Assembly (NCBI GenBank): GCA_035275625.1
Contig: DATEMK010000401.1
Location: forward strand, 1 to 40,447
Reading direction: 5' to 3'
DNA: 40,447 nt
Source of the DNA: DATEMK01 sp035275625
GTDB taxonomy: Bacteria; Bacteroidota; Bacteroidia; AKYH767-A; OLB10
Shown here: piece after piece, positions 18,801 through 26,399 of the stretch
Layout of the letters: each line of letters opens with the position of its first letter
How positions within the stretch are numbered: the first letter of the stretch is position 1
Made by a program: the position numbers and the translations under genes
The notes under the pieces: generated by a model
Databases searched by the model: none
What the model was told of the DNA's origin: nothing
The model's input: the letters and a program-made list of their open reading frames with translations, nothing else

Positions 18801-21112
18801 ACTCTTGCCTGGCAATCAATATCAGCAGTAATATATGCAGGTATTGCAGTTCCAGTTTCGTCAAGTGAAATGGATGCTGCTGTTGCATGTAAATTGGTAG
18901 CATTATTCACAAAACCCGGATTGGCAACCTGTGAATTAGCATCCGAACCGGGATTAAGCGTCATTGCCGCCTGCCATGCTGCAAGCGTAGTATAATCAGT
19001 TGTAGTTGCTCTGCCTAAATAACCATTGGTTAAATTGGCTAAATAAAAGTTATTGTAATTGGAGAGTGAACTGGCACTTCCATATTGATTAGCTGAGTTG
19101 GTATAGAAGCAACCATGATTTGCTACTCCTGTTTGTGCACCGGTAAAATTTGCAAACACATTATTCTTTATTTGAAATGCTTCACCGGTGCTTACAATAG
19201 ATAAACAAACCGAAGACGCATTAGGGAATGTGCTTCCGTCTATACTTACGCTGTTATTGTAAATTTCTGATGTTACTGTACCAGCACCTGTATCTTCAAA
19301 ATAAATTCCAACCACGGCAGCAAGTGAAGTGGCAGCACCGGTATAAGAAGATAAAAGATTGCTGATGCTATTATTGAAAATCTTGAAACTCATTGTTTGG
19401 TTATCCCAATTTATCCTGATGCCTGAAACATAGTGCGCTGAGTTAAGCCCGGTATTGCTTCGCCTTAATGTGCGAATTATGTTGTTGCTGATTTCATTGG
19501 CGCCCCATGAATTCCCAACCGCAATACCATCTACGTCCCCAATGGTGCTGGTGCCCGTTATATTTTGAATAATGCAATTCCGCACAACAAAATTTTGCTG
19601 ACCGGTAATCAGAACTCCAAAAGCTCCTCCTCCAATTATATCATCAGGCACATTCGGGTCGCCAATGTAATTGAAGGTGTTGCAGGATGATGTAATAATC
19701 TGGTTACCCTGGTCAGCCGGACCTGTTGCATTATTTGGGGCGGAAATAGAAATTCCAACATTACAGTCTTTAATATTTATATCCCGGAAAGTATTAAATG
19801 AATTACTTCCTGCAACACCTCCGGGTGAAGTGGTGCTGAAAGAAGCTATTCCTGTTACATCTCCTTTTGTTCGGTCAAGGTCAACCGATATCTTGTCAAA
19901 AAAGTTATGCTGTGCACCTTGGTTACCAAATAATTCAAATTGTGCTAAGCCTATTTCAACCGTTTGGGGTGCTCCATGTGTAATGAGGTTAAGATTGCTG
20001 ATGGTGGTGTATGATGCGCACACACCAAGAAGAGGTTCATTACCATGATCTATAGTTGTAGTACCCACACCGGTTCCAAAACCTGCACCTGAAGACGCAA
20101 CACTGGAGCCCCGATAGGCTAATGTTGCAGGGGTACCAGTTTTAGATATGGTTAAAAGGTTGGTGGCACTGCCATTGGGCGTTGCAACAAAAATGGGGAA
20201 TATGTTTTTTCCATTTGCGGCAGTGGTATCGTATTGCGCATCGGTAAGGTTTAATGTTACTGCACCCGAAATGCCTCTGTGATTAACATCGGCAACGGCT
20301 TGTGTAAGGCTGTTATACGTTTGACCCACGCCAACATTATATGTGCCTGCGGCAATAGCAGTTGGTATGCCGGGTGTAAACCTGAAGTTATAGCTGGGCC
20401 AACCACTAAACGGGCTTAACATGCGATGGCTTACACTTGAAGAACCGCTTACCGCATCAATAAATTTTCCGTTGCCACCGGTGCCCCACTCCATACCTAT
20501 CATAGCGCCACCTGAAGTTGTTTGTCCGCCAATAATGTTTAATGTTCCATATCTGAATTCAATAACATTGGTGGTTTCATACAATATTATCTGGCAGTTC
20601 ATGCGCACGTTGCTGCCGGGTGTACCTGTAAAGGTTGGGTAATTGGTATATTGCACCGTAAAGGTTTGGCTGCCGGCTGTGCCTTGTGTCTGGTATAAAA
20701 TATCAGATGATGCATCGTCAATCAAATCTGAACACCACGGTGAAAGACTTTGATTGGGTGATGACGTTGTTACTATAGAAGTATGAACCGCTGAAGTTGA
20801 AGGCGCAATGGCATCAAACCACACCAGCCCGTTAGTGCTTAAGCCAATACTGGAAAAAGTACTGTCGGCATAGCCAAAGCTAAAGCCAAGTGGTATCCCG
20901 GTTTGGTTTGCGCTATTGCCCGCGGCAGTAGAAGAAGTTGCACCACCAACAACAGTAATGGGTACATACGCTGCATTAAACGTGGTGCGGGTGAAACGCG
21001 TTTGTGCTGTTGTATTTAGGGTCATCATTAGCCACGCAAGCAGCACGCAGAGAAATACCTGCAGGCGGTTCGCGTGAAACCGAAGGTTGCTAAAAGAGTT
21101 TTTGTTTTTCAT
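15899..21112 (-). CDS. Large multidomain T9SS type A substrate
   Basis: A 1737-residue secreted protein. A signal peptide (about 12-37, LQVFLCVLLAWLMMTLNTTAQ) precedes a beta-sandwich module (38-255), a right-handed beta-helix-like region (about 255-775, rich in short N/G turns such as NNIIRTLRRSNTG and IYNNSVSIDG), a cadherin-like domain (about 784-890), three almost identical 70-residue Ig-like repeats (about 891-1100), five or six PKD/Ig-like domains (1100-1655), and a type A sorting domain (LAVYPNPAHDKITV...LARGVYILEVKS...KVVVE). It probably works at the cell surface in adhesion or polymer binding; the beta-helix could also belong to a polysaccharide-active enzyme, but no catalytic residues can be named. 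It lies 62 bp after the next minus-strand gene and may share its transcript. Confidence 0.85.
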   Translation of the reverse strand: MKNKNSFSNLRFHANRLQVFLCVLLAWLMMTLNTTAQTRFTRTTFNAAYVPITVVGGATSSTAAGNSANQTGIPLGFSFGYADSTFSSIGLSTNGLVWFDAIAPSTSAVHTSIVTTSSPNQSLSPWCSDLIDDASSDILYQTQGTAGSQTFTVQYTNYPTFTGTPGSNVRMNCQIILYETTNVIEFRYGTLNIIGGQTTSGGAMIGMEWGTGGNGKFIDAVSGSSSVSHRMLSPFSGWPSYNFRFTPGIPTAIAAGTYNVGVGQTYNSLTQAVADVNHRGISGAVTLNLTDAQYDTTAANGKNIFPIFVATPNGSATNLLTISKTGTPATLAYRGSSVASSGAGFGTGVGTTTIDHGNEPLLGVCASYTTISNLNLITHGAPQTVEIGLAQFELFGNQGAQHNFFDKISVDLDRTKGDVTGIASFSTTSPGGVAGSNSFNTFRDINIKDCNVGISISAPNNATGPADQGNQIITSSCNTFNYIGDPNVPDDIIGGGAFGVLITGQQNFVVRNCIIQNITGTSTIGDVDGIAVGNSWGANEISNNIIRTLRRSNTGLNSAHYVSGIRINWDNQTMSFKIFNNSISNLLSSYTGAATSLAAVVGIYFEDTGAGTVTSEIYNNSVSIDGSTFPNASSVCLSIVSTGEAFQIKNNVFANFTGAQTGVANHGCFYTNSANQYGSASSLSNYNNFYLANLTNGYLGRATTTDYTTLAAWQAAMTLNPGSDANSQVANPGFVNNATNLHATAASISLDETGTAIPAYITADIDCQARVALHDIGFDDFTANQLPAFANGANTNISVCQGSSNNLLNSLLAVTDADNGQTLTWSVITSPTKGTANGFPANASSTGGSVTPSGLSYSNNGTTGSDLIVVGVSDGQATAQINVNITVNANPAPAITGSTSFCTGGSTTLDAGSGYSLYNWSTGATTQTINVNTATTVTVTVTDGNGCTGSDSKTTTIGAGLTPTITGSTSFCSGGSTTLDAGSGYSLYNWSTGATTQTINVNTATTVTVTVTDGNGCTGSDSKTTTINAGPTPTITGNTGFCSGGSTTLDAGSGYSLYNWSTGATTQTINVNTATTVTVTVTDGNGCTGSDSETTTIITAPAAAISGNNSICLGQQSVVQLSFTGIGPWSGTVSDGSNTVPFGPVGTTSTNVTVTPGSIGTHNYTVTALSDANCGSGSGTGTAVIMVSGSAPAGSVGTVTTPASACSGSVSWLQVSTIAGQNVQYSWNTGSGSGIILFSNNIGGPFTPGPFTTNTPDVYAQFGAPVASGYYVCVQGVNSCGSTNNKCTFIRGKVSVPGTIQGSEVACPNDVKPYSAGASAGATVYSWTLAGSATPVTSGQGTTNVSVTFPPAFVSGQLCVTAALACGGSSTSAPRCMLITKNLAVPGNFTSGPAKVCPGATNVIFTVPNNPGASSYSWTYPAGCTVNGASNTNSLSLNFPVNYSGAPPVCVTALSSCGTSAAKCKTVGSYIPLIPSAIQGPSANICNSTVQFEVNTDPNATAGYLWTNPAGTTISSGQGSNTIMLNVSGSFTSGTLSVVAKTASCTPGNSPSRSLVITGKPATPVNITPNPLTWCANATVNFSTTPVSPLPIYNWTTNKGVVTAGQGTSNADITWTSGLGFVKVTAGNTCGVSAPKSVNFTSSCREEEEQLTAGSMQLAVYPNPAHDKITVSIDAKEKSALILQLTDITGRIVHSESQSAIKGLNTYQFELNQLARGVYILEVKSASESWKTKVVVE
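17825..18450 (-). repeat. Three 210-bp in-frame tandem repeats
   Basis: Three copies with an exact 210-bp period (landmark GCATCTAACG at 17961, 18171 and 18381) encode Ig-like units that are nearly identical in protein (core GSGYSLYNWSTGATTQTINV). The DNA copies differ at many third codon positions, so the protein sequence has been kept by selection or occasional gene conversion since duplication. Confidence 0.85.
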
Positions 21113-21174
21113 AATAAAGAGTTTTTGAGTTTTTATTTAGTTACTTTTTGAGATTACTTTTTTAAAATTTGATA

Positions 21175-22260
21175 CTAACGGCTCATGCATACGATGCGCT
21201 TGCATTCAGTGAAATCATTGCCCTGAACTTTCAGAAAATAAACTCCTGTTGCCAATGATTTTTCTGCGAAAGAAAAATTTCTTTTTCCTGCATCTGTATT
21301 TCCATCATAAATTGTTTTCACTTCTTCGCCCAGCATGTTGGTAAGTGTGATTTTTAATTTCCCCTGTTGTTTCATCAAAACAGAAAAACTTATTTCTGAG
21401 CTAAAAGGGTTTGGAGTAACATCGCTTAAATAAAATTGTTGTTGCGTAATTTCTGTAATGTTTGTTGTACCGCATGGAAAATTACCGAGATGAAATACTG
21501 TACCCGGATGGCCTGATACCCATGCTTCACTTTTATCGCAATCCAGTGCAATTCCGCTAAGGTCTGTTACGCCAGGAGGAAGTGCATGCATTTGTACAAA
21601 TGTTCCTGTGGGTAAAAATTCTGCAATGCTGTCTTTATCACTGCTTACAACAAATAAATTTCCGTTTTCCCCGGCTTCCATATCTCCGAAGTATACATCC
21701 AAATAGTTTGTAATTTGAAAAGTCTGAAGCGTGTCACCGGTTAACGGATCAACTTCACCAATCAAATTTTCTAACGTTGCACCGGGCACATTATCCTGTA
21801 CCATAAAAAAAGTATTTCGTCCCGCATGATAGGCTCCTCCCACAACATGATCGGTGCCAAAAGCTGAAAACAGCGTATCAGTAACAGTTCCTGATACGTT
21901 ATCAACAGCATAAATCTCGGCAGAATCCGTTTCGCCATTAATGAAAAGCACTTGTCCTTTCGGAATGGAATTGCCGTTCATTGTCAATGCTTCAGGCGCA
22001 ATTTCAATGTCCACATCATTTGCATTCTCTCCGGGAGCCGCAAGTGTGTTTAACAAAGTCCCGGCTGTATCGTAACAGTGGAAATCACTATCACTGCATC
22101 CGTAAACCCAGACATGTGATGAATCAGGGTTATAACCAATACCGCACAACGAAGTAATATTGGAAGGATTAAAAGAACCTAATAAAGTAATCTGTGCAAA
22201 AGTGCCGGAACTGAACAGCAGGCATGCAAGAAAGATGCAGGAGTATAATTTTTTTTCCAT
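21175..22260 (-). CDS. Beta-propeller-like T9SS type A protein
   Basis: A 361-residue secreted protein with a signal peptide (MEKKLYSCIFLACLLFSSGTFAQ), a repeated-blade region (about 24-270; motifs such as SHVWVYGCSDSDFHCYD, GQVLFINGETDSAEIYAVD, GNLFVVSSDKDSIAEFL and SEAWVSGHPGTVFHL) typical of SdiA-regulated/YncE-like propellers, and a type A sorting domain (about 283-361: VTPNPFSSEISFSV...NMLGEEVKTIYDG...LATGVYFLKVQG). Exported by T9SS; ligand or activity unknown. A -33/-7-like pair lies about 80-110 bp upstream. The C-terminal tail (TECKRIVCMSR) is longer and more cysteine-rich than usual for a sorting domain. Confidence 0.8.
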   Translation of the reverse strand: MEKKLYSCIFLACLLFSSGTFAQITLLGSFNPSNITSLCGIGYNPDSSHVWVYGCSDSDFHCYDTAGTLLNTLAAPGENANDVDIEIAPEALTMNGNSIPKGQVLFINGETDSAEIYAVDNVSGTVTDTLFSAFGTDHVVGGAYHAGRNTFFMVQDNVPGATLENLIGEVDPLTGDTLQTFQITNYLDVYFGDMEAGENGNLFVVSSDKDSIAEFLPTGTFVQMHALPPGVTDLSGIALDCDKSEAWVSGHPGTVFHLGNFPCGTTNITEITQQQFYLSDVTPNPFSSEISFSVLMKQQGKLKITLTNMLGEEVKTIYDGNTDAGKRNFSFAEKSLATGVYFLKVQGNDFTECKRIVCMSR

Positions 22261-22354
22261 TTTTAATAAATTTCAGAATGTTGATTTACTTGTTTTGAAC
22301 TGGCTCAATAAAGAATTATTTAACGACACAAAATTGTGCGCTAAAAGGAAAAAA

Positions 22355-22376
22355 GTCAATAACCAATTCTGGTGAA
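22355..22376. repeat. 22-bp direct repeat, copy 1
   Basis: GTCAATAACCAATTCTGG and following bases match the second copy at 22603-22624 at 20 of 22 positions. Read on the minus strand, each copy ends in ATTGAC and lies upstream of a minus-strand start (the T9SS gene at 22260 and the response-regulator relic at 22572), so the repeat may be duplicated promoter sequence. Confidence 0.5.
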
Positions 22377-22440
22377 TTAGTGCCTGGAATATGCGTCAAA
22401 TGGGGAAAATCTCCTTAAACCCTGTAAATAGGAGATGGGA

Positions 22441-22572
22441 TTAAAAAAAATCCGGAGGTTTTTCAAGCTCCATATTTTCAGTAGTTGATAATAAAAGCGC
22501 GACTGATTCACGCACGTTCCTGTTATCATCAAAAATGATGATTCGCAAAATTTTATTGACAGTTGAATTCAT
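22441..22572 (-). pseudogene. Truncated response-regulator receiver domain
   Basis: A 43-codon open frame begins MNSTVNKILRIIIFDDNRNV and continues RESVALLLSTTENMELEK before stopping. This is the start of a NarL/LuxR-type receiver domain (first beta-strand, acidic pair DD, first helix); the phosphoacceptor, the rest of the domain and any DNA-binding part are missing. No continuation is seen in other frames downstream. It sits between the two 22-bp direct repeats and is read as the surviving 5' end of a lost regulator gene. Confidence 0.6.
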
Positions 22573-22602
22573 GCTGCAGAAGTGAATTTATTTTATGTTT
22601 AT

Positions 22603-22624
22603 GTCAATCACCAATTCTGGTTAA
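22603..22624. repeat. 22-bp direct repeat, copy 2
   Basis: The partner of the copy at 22355-22376, in the same orientation and 248 bp away. On the minus strand it reads through ATTGAC into the A/T-rich leader of the response-regulator relic. Confidence 0.5.
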
Positions 22625-22784
22625 CTGAATTCAAAAAAAGCCTGCCTGCCGGCACTCACTTTGTTTACCTCTCAAAACTTGTCCCATCCTTCAGCGGGAG
22701 CCCTTCTTTTTTTTATTTCTTTAATCTGCATGCTATCTGCATGTGCTACTCTCGCCAGGAAGGTCTGTCGGTTCAAGTTTGCAC

Positions 22785-24968
22785 TCATTTTATTTCTTGT
22801 CCGTTTGTTTGTCCGTTTACTTTCTCTCCGCAATATGGACAAACCATCCAAAGTTTTTCAAGTTGGCTGAAACACTTGTGGCAAGTAATTACCTTTTCAA
22901 CTACTGACTTTATTGGTATGCTTGTCTTAACTGTGAAGATGTCGGGAATTTCTTTTAAGAAACTTGATTCGTTTCCTTTCTCTGTTATCAAAAAGAGTTT
23001 GTCTTTTGCTCTGGTGATTGCAACATAAAATAATCGTCTTTCTTCTTCTAAAAGCAAATCGTGATTTGCTTTTTTGATTACTTGAAAAATTCTGTCCTCT
23101 AACCAAATGTCGGGAAAGCCACCGTTACCTTCTGTCAATCCAAGAATGAAAACAACTTTTGCTTCAAGTCCTTTTGCTGCATGAATTGTTTTTGCTTGAA
23201 CTTTTATGTTGTCGTTTTTGAAACGAAAGAAGTAAGGAGAATACATTTTACTTCTGCGGTAGAGAAACAAAATATCTTCATTAGTAAGTCCATCGTCATG
23301 CAACTCTCTCACTTTGTCGAAACAAAATTGAATGTTCTCGTCTTCGCTGTTGCCCGAATACACAACAATTTTATGTTCAGATTTTTTTGATGAATGTATT
23401 TCCTTTTCAACTTTGAATTTGTTATGCTTGATTACTTCATTACTTGCTCCAACAATGTTTTGAGTGCTGCGATAATTCAGATTGAGTTTGATAACTTTTG
23501 CATTTGGAAAATGATTTTCAAATTCAACTATGTAACTCACATTAGAACCTCTGAAACCGTAAATACTTTGCCAATCATCACCAACGCAAAACAGTTGTGT
23601 TGGGTCGGTGAGTAAAAGTTTGATTAACTCAACTTGCAAATTATTTACATCCTGAAACTCGTCAACTAAAATATATTGGTATTTACTTTTGTATTTGTTT
23701 GCAATGTCCTCGTGATTATGAAATAAGGAAGTGCTTCGTGAAATCAAATCATTAAAGTCAAGATAAGATTTGTCGGTGCAATAAGTTTTGTATTTCTCAA
23801 CTATGGGAATTGCTAACTCATAAAAATTTCTAACTCTTTCGTGTTGGTCTTTTCGTGCATCTTCTAAAACTTTTTTTGGTTCAATGTTCTCAACTTTAAT
23901 CATGTCGATGATTCGCATGATTTGAATAACGAAGTCCTTTACATTTTCATGGTAGCCGTTAAATTCCTCTTTATAATTGAGTAAAGATGTTTTGTGATAG
24001 TTTGCAGGCAAACGATTTTTTACAATACTGTCTAAAGTGTGATTGAACAAAGCAGAGTCCTTTGTCATGCTTTCGTAGGTTTTTACTAAAAGCAGATTCC
24101 CTTCTTTAAATTGCTCTTCTTTATCTTTAATTGGAAAACTTTTATCGCTTATATGCTCAATGTAAAGATTCGCTTCAGGAATGTAGAAGTCAGGATGAAA
24201 GGAAAAACTCTTAACATTAAGTAATGGCTCATACTCGTATTTGATGCTATGTCTATAAAACCAATCTCCAATAAACTGTTCAGATTTGGAACGAACTTTA
24301 GTCCCGTCAAGAGTTGTGAAATATTTGCCGTCTTTCGGCAAATATTTTCCATCTGTTTTTTTGAGGTGGATTTTGTCAATGATGTAATCTAATATGTAGC
24401 GTTTGAGTTGAAGCAAAAATTCTGTGTTCTCGCATTGTTCAATTAAAAGTTTGTGGACTACTTCAAAAGCTGTTTCGGGTGCAACATTTTTTGTAAGGTC
24501 ATCTTCCTCGTCTCTTTTTTCCTCACCGATAATTTTAAACTTGTTGTCAAATTCGTTCACTCCATAGTTACGCAAGATGCCGTAACAGAAACTGTGAAAA
24601 GTTTTGACGGTTAAACCGTCAATCCATTTATATTTTTTCTGTTGGCTGTATCTTTCTCTTTCCTTGTCCGCCTTGCTGGTGCTTTTGTCAACCAACATAC
24701 TTTCATATTGTCCTGTTGTGTCTGCTGAAATGATTAAGCGGTCAAGCATTTCATTGGTTGCGTTCTTTGTGAAAGTGATTGCAAGAATACTTGACGGACT
24801 TACTCCCTTCTCCTCAATCAAGTAAATGATTTTCTGTAAAAGAGTTTTTGTCTTGCCCGAACCTGCACCAGCCAAAACCAAAAGTCGTTTGTCTTCACTA
24901 ACAACCGCTTTCCTTTGGTTGTCGTTAAGTGTGCTTAAATCTGTTTTAGTTGCTATCAAGTTTGTCAA
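22785..24968 (-). CDS. UvrD/Rep-type helicase with nuclease-like insert
   Basis: A 727-residue superfamily 1 DNA helicase. Q-motif LNDNQRKAV (14-22), Walker A AGAGSGKT (33-40), motif Ia ILAITFTKNAT, Walker B ILVDEFQD, motif III FCVGDDWQSIYGFRGS, motif IV LNYRST, motif V TIHAAKGLEAKVVF and motif VI FYVAITRAKDKL are all present. In subdomain 1B (about 225-320) an insert with SEQFIGDWFYRH, HPDFYIPEANLYIEH and LLLVKTYE resembles the PD-(D/E)XK-like module of helicase IV (HelD) relatives, but the usual ExK lysine is absent. The C-terminus carries a CxxC-x10-CxxC zinc ribbon (about 694-711). A DNA repair or defence role is likely. TTG 24968 is the start; no ATG precedes the Q-motif. Its composition looks more A/T-rich than its neighbours, hinting at acquisition. 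Confidence 0.88.
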   Translation of the reverse strand: MTNLIATKTDLSTLNDNQRKAVVSEDKRLLVLAGAGSGKTKTLLQKIIYLIEEKGVSPSSILAITFTKNATNEMLDRLIISADTTGQYESMLVDKSTSKADKERERYSQQKKYKWIDGLTVKTFHSFCYGILRNYGVNEFDNKFKIIGEEKRDEEDDLTKNVAPETAFEVVHKLLIEQCENTEFLLQLKRYILDYIIDKIHLKKTDGKYLPKDGKYFTTLDGTKVRSKSEQFIGDWFYRHSIKYEYEPLLNVKSFSFHPDFYIPEANLYIEHISDKSFPIKDKEEQFKEGNLLLVKTYESMTKDSALFNHTLDSIVKNRLPANYHKTSLLNYKEEFNGYHENVKDFVIQIMRIIDMIKVENIEPKKVLEDARKDQHERVRNFYELAIPIVEKYKTYCTDKSYLDFNDLISRSTSLFHNHEDIANKYKSKYQYILVDEFQDVNNLQVELIKLLLTDPTQLFCVGDDWQSIYGFRGSNVSYIVEFENHFPNAKVIKLNLNYRSTQNIVGASNEVIKHNKFKVEKEIHSSKKSEHKIVVYSGNSEDENIQFCFDKVRELHDDGLTNEDILFLYRRSKMYSPYFFRFKNDNIKVQAKTIHAAKGLEAKVVFILGLTEGNGGFPDIWLEDRIFQVIKKANHDLLLEEERRLFYVAITRAKDKLFLITEKGNESSFLKEIPDIFTVKTSIPIKSVVEKVITCHKCFSQLEKLWMVCPYCGEKVNGQTNGQEIK

Positions 24969-25091
24969 TTTATTTTTGATTCAAAGAAAAGGAATTTCAG
25001 TTAGTTTCTTGCAGCCAGTTCAAAGTTAGCAGTGTCCCCAAGCATTGCAGATAACGAAGAAGAGATTAAAGAAGTAAAAAAAGAAGGGTTT

Positions 25092-25127
25092 TCCCGTCCG
25101 AACGTACCGTTCGGTATGGGCGGGAAT
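25092..25127. repeat. Strong hairpin upstream of the helicase gene
   Basis: A 9-bp stem (TTCCCGTCC with GGGCGGGAA, one G-T wobble) encloses a second stem (GAACG/CGTTC) with a 3-nt loop. No T-run follows on either strand. It looks like an intergenic repetitive palindrome; a terminator for the minus-strand gene at 25191 is possible. Confidence 0.45.
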
Positions 25128-25143
25128 GCTCTCATCTTTATTT

Positions 25144-25161
25144 ACCTGCCTGCCGGCAGGT
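25144..25161 (-). repeat. CCTGCCGGCAGG palindrome
   Basis: A perfect 12-bp palindrome within ACCTGCCTGCCGGCAGGT. Fourteen bases (CCTGCCTGCCGGCA) recur in the same orientation at 22641-22654, so near-identical short repeats lie on both sides of the helicase gene. It lies about 30 nt past the stop of the minus-strand gene at 25191. Confidence 0.45.
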
Positions 25162-25190
25162 TTCTTTTAATCTTAGTTATCGGTAGTGCT

Positions 25191-25742
25191 TCACCTCAGC
25201 AAAGCAAAAATAACTGCGATTACAATTAAAACAATTATCAAAACTTTCAATTCAAATCTAAAGAAAGGTTGAGGGTCAAGATAAGTTGCCGCTCGTAAAC
25301 CAATTTCTTTTGTGACTCTATCAACTTCTTTTATATCCTTATCCTTAAAATAATATGTCTGTGTAGGATATGAATCTAATTGCACTCCCACATGTTTATC
25401 TTCTCTATAAAAATCAATATTGTTTTGTATCAAAGCGCCTTCAAATTTAGCCATGTCTGATGTTCTTACTTGAAATGAATTTCTCTGCTCATGAAATTCC
25501 ACAGCCTTTTTGTAAAATGCAGCCTTTTCTTCAACTTCCTTTTGTAGTTCTTGTTCTTGCTTTTCAATAATTGCATTATTCTCAGCAAGGATTTTTTCGT
25601 ATTCGCCAGTCCAATCCTTTTCTTTGACTATTCTCTTAGCTGTCTCTACTGCTTCTTTTTGATAATCTTCCGGACGGAGAAGTATCTTAAAAAGTTCTTG
25701 CTTTTCATAAGAGTTATATCGTTCATAAAGTGAAGGTGTCAT
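25191..25742 (-). CDS. Hypothetical tail-anchored protein with coiled coil
   Basis: A protein of 183 residues from ATG 25742. The N-terminus (MTPSLYERYNSYEKQELFKI, then EDYQKEAVETAKRIV) resembles a Bacteroidota family beginning with a short helical domain. A coiled coil follows (about 45-90, EKILAENNAIIEKQEQELQ), then a small alpha/beta domain (about 92-150; FQVRTSDMAKFEGALIQNN) similar in layout to DUF2007, and a single C-terminal membrane helix (VLIIVLIVIAVIFALL). No function is known. A longer frame starts at TTG 25808, but a perfect -7 element (25813-25806) overlaps that codon, so ATG 25742 is preferred. It lies just upstream of the helicase gene on the same strand. Confidence 0.65.
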   Translation of the reverse strand: MTPSLYERYNSYEKQELFKILLRPEDYQKEAVETAKRIVKEKDWTGEYEKILAENNAIIEKQEQELQKEVEEKAAFYKKAVEFHEQRNSFQVRTSDMAKFEGALIQNNIDFYREDKHVGVQLDSYPTQTYYFKDKDIKEVDRVTKEIGLRAATYLDPQPFFRFELKVLIIVLIVIAVIFALLR

Positions 25743-25805
25743 AGCATTACCGATAACATTTAAATATTTACAACTCTCTTCCCAAAGAAGTTGCTGATAT
25801 TTAAG

Positions 25806-25813
25806 CAAATATA
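25806..25813 (-). promoter_or_regulatory. -7 element for the tail-anchored protein gene
   Basis: On the minus strand TATATTTG fits TAnnTTTG exactly. It would start transcription near 25800, leaving about 58 nt of leader before ATG 25742. No clear -33 box is seen. Confidence 0.4.
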
Positions 25814-25816
25814 AAA

Positions 25817-25852
25817 ATATTCAACAACTCCTCTGTAAATATTCCACAACTC
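25817..25852. promoter_or_regulatory. 22-bp-period direct repeat
   Basis: ATATTCAACAACTC (25817-25830) and ATATTCCACAACTC (25839-25852) match at 13 of 14 positions with a 22-bp period, immediately upstream of the -7 element for the minus-strand gene. The period suits a protein binding two successive faces of DNA. The regulator is unknown. Confidence 0.4.
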
Positions 25853-26076
25853 ATTTTGTACCGGTATAAACTGCATAACTTAACATCAAAATTCAGTAAC
25901 GCTCCCCTAACTCCCAAAATAAAACCCAATCCCGCTCACCTTTGATTAAGCCCGTTTTATTTACTGTCATAAACCTGTAACAAGACGTTATCCATTGCAC
26001 ATATTTTATTATTGAAACACAATAATTGCCCGTTTTTTTACTTTACATACAAAAGCTCTCAAAGGCATGTCCCCCA

Positions 26077-26250
26077 ATGAAAACCAAGGACACGGATCGC
26101 ACTCAGCTTGCCATTCCTGACCCTATAGGATATAAAATTATTGAGACAGATCAAATAGAATATCTTGAAGGGAGAAACTCCCAGACAGTTATTCATCTTG
26201 CAGGTAAGGAAGAGCTGATGATTACCAGCGAACCGCTCATACAGAAGTAA
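26077..26250 (+). pseudogene. Truncated LytTR domain fragment
   Basis: From ATG 26077 a 57-residue frame reads LAIPDPIGYKIIETDQIEYL and continues EGRNSQTVIHLAGKEELM before stopping. This is the first half of a LytTR DNA-binding domain (compare IIPAQEIYYIEA in the complete regulator at 4239). The second half, containing the DNA-contacting RxHRS..N motif, is absent and not found in other frames downstream. It could be a decayed gene, or a short protein still expressed, since it ends 44 bp before a good terminator. A longer frame back to 26026 adds 17 unlikely residues. Confidence 0.6.
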
Positions 26251-26294
26251 CTATAACGGTAAAAAAGAAGCTGTGATTCCCATTTTTTTAAGAG

Positions 26295-26323
26295 GCTGCA
26301 CGGGTTATTGTGCAGCTTTTTTT
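26295..26323 (+). terminator. Intrinsic terminator
   Basis: A perfect 7-bp stem (GCTGCAC/GTGCAGC) with an 8-nt loop is followed by seven T residues. It lies just downstream of the LytTR fragment on the plus strand and is the clearest Rho-independent terminator in the window. Confidence 0.8.
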
Positions 26324-26399
26324 ATAAACCGGAAACTGCTATAATTTTTTTAGGCAACCGTCTTACACGAATATATTTCAATAACAGGGAAACTGGTTA

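Larger units (their letters stand above)
22261..22784. other. Gene-free stretch with a regulator relic
   Basis: These 524 bp lie between two minus-strand genes. They hold a truncated response-regulator gene (22441-22572), two 22-bp direct repeats around it, a short 11-bp tandem (ATCTGCATG twice, about 22726-22744), and a G/C-rich half-palindrome followed on the minus strand by seven T residues (22634-22654). The last could terminate the helicase gene. No complete gene is visible. Confidence 0.55.

Noticed and set aside
15899..21112. A polysaccharide lyase assignment for the beta-helix T9SS protein
   Set aside because: The right-handed beta-helix pattern is suggestive, but no catalytic residues or lyase motifs could be identified, so no enzyme is named.
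22641..25161. A transposon carrying the helicase, bounded by CCTGCCTGCCGGCA repeats
   Set aside because: The shared sequence is only 14 bp, palindromic and probably a common intergenic hairpin. No transposase or target duplication was found.
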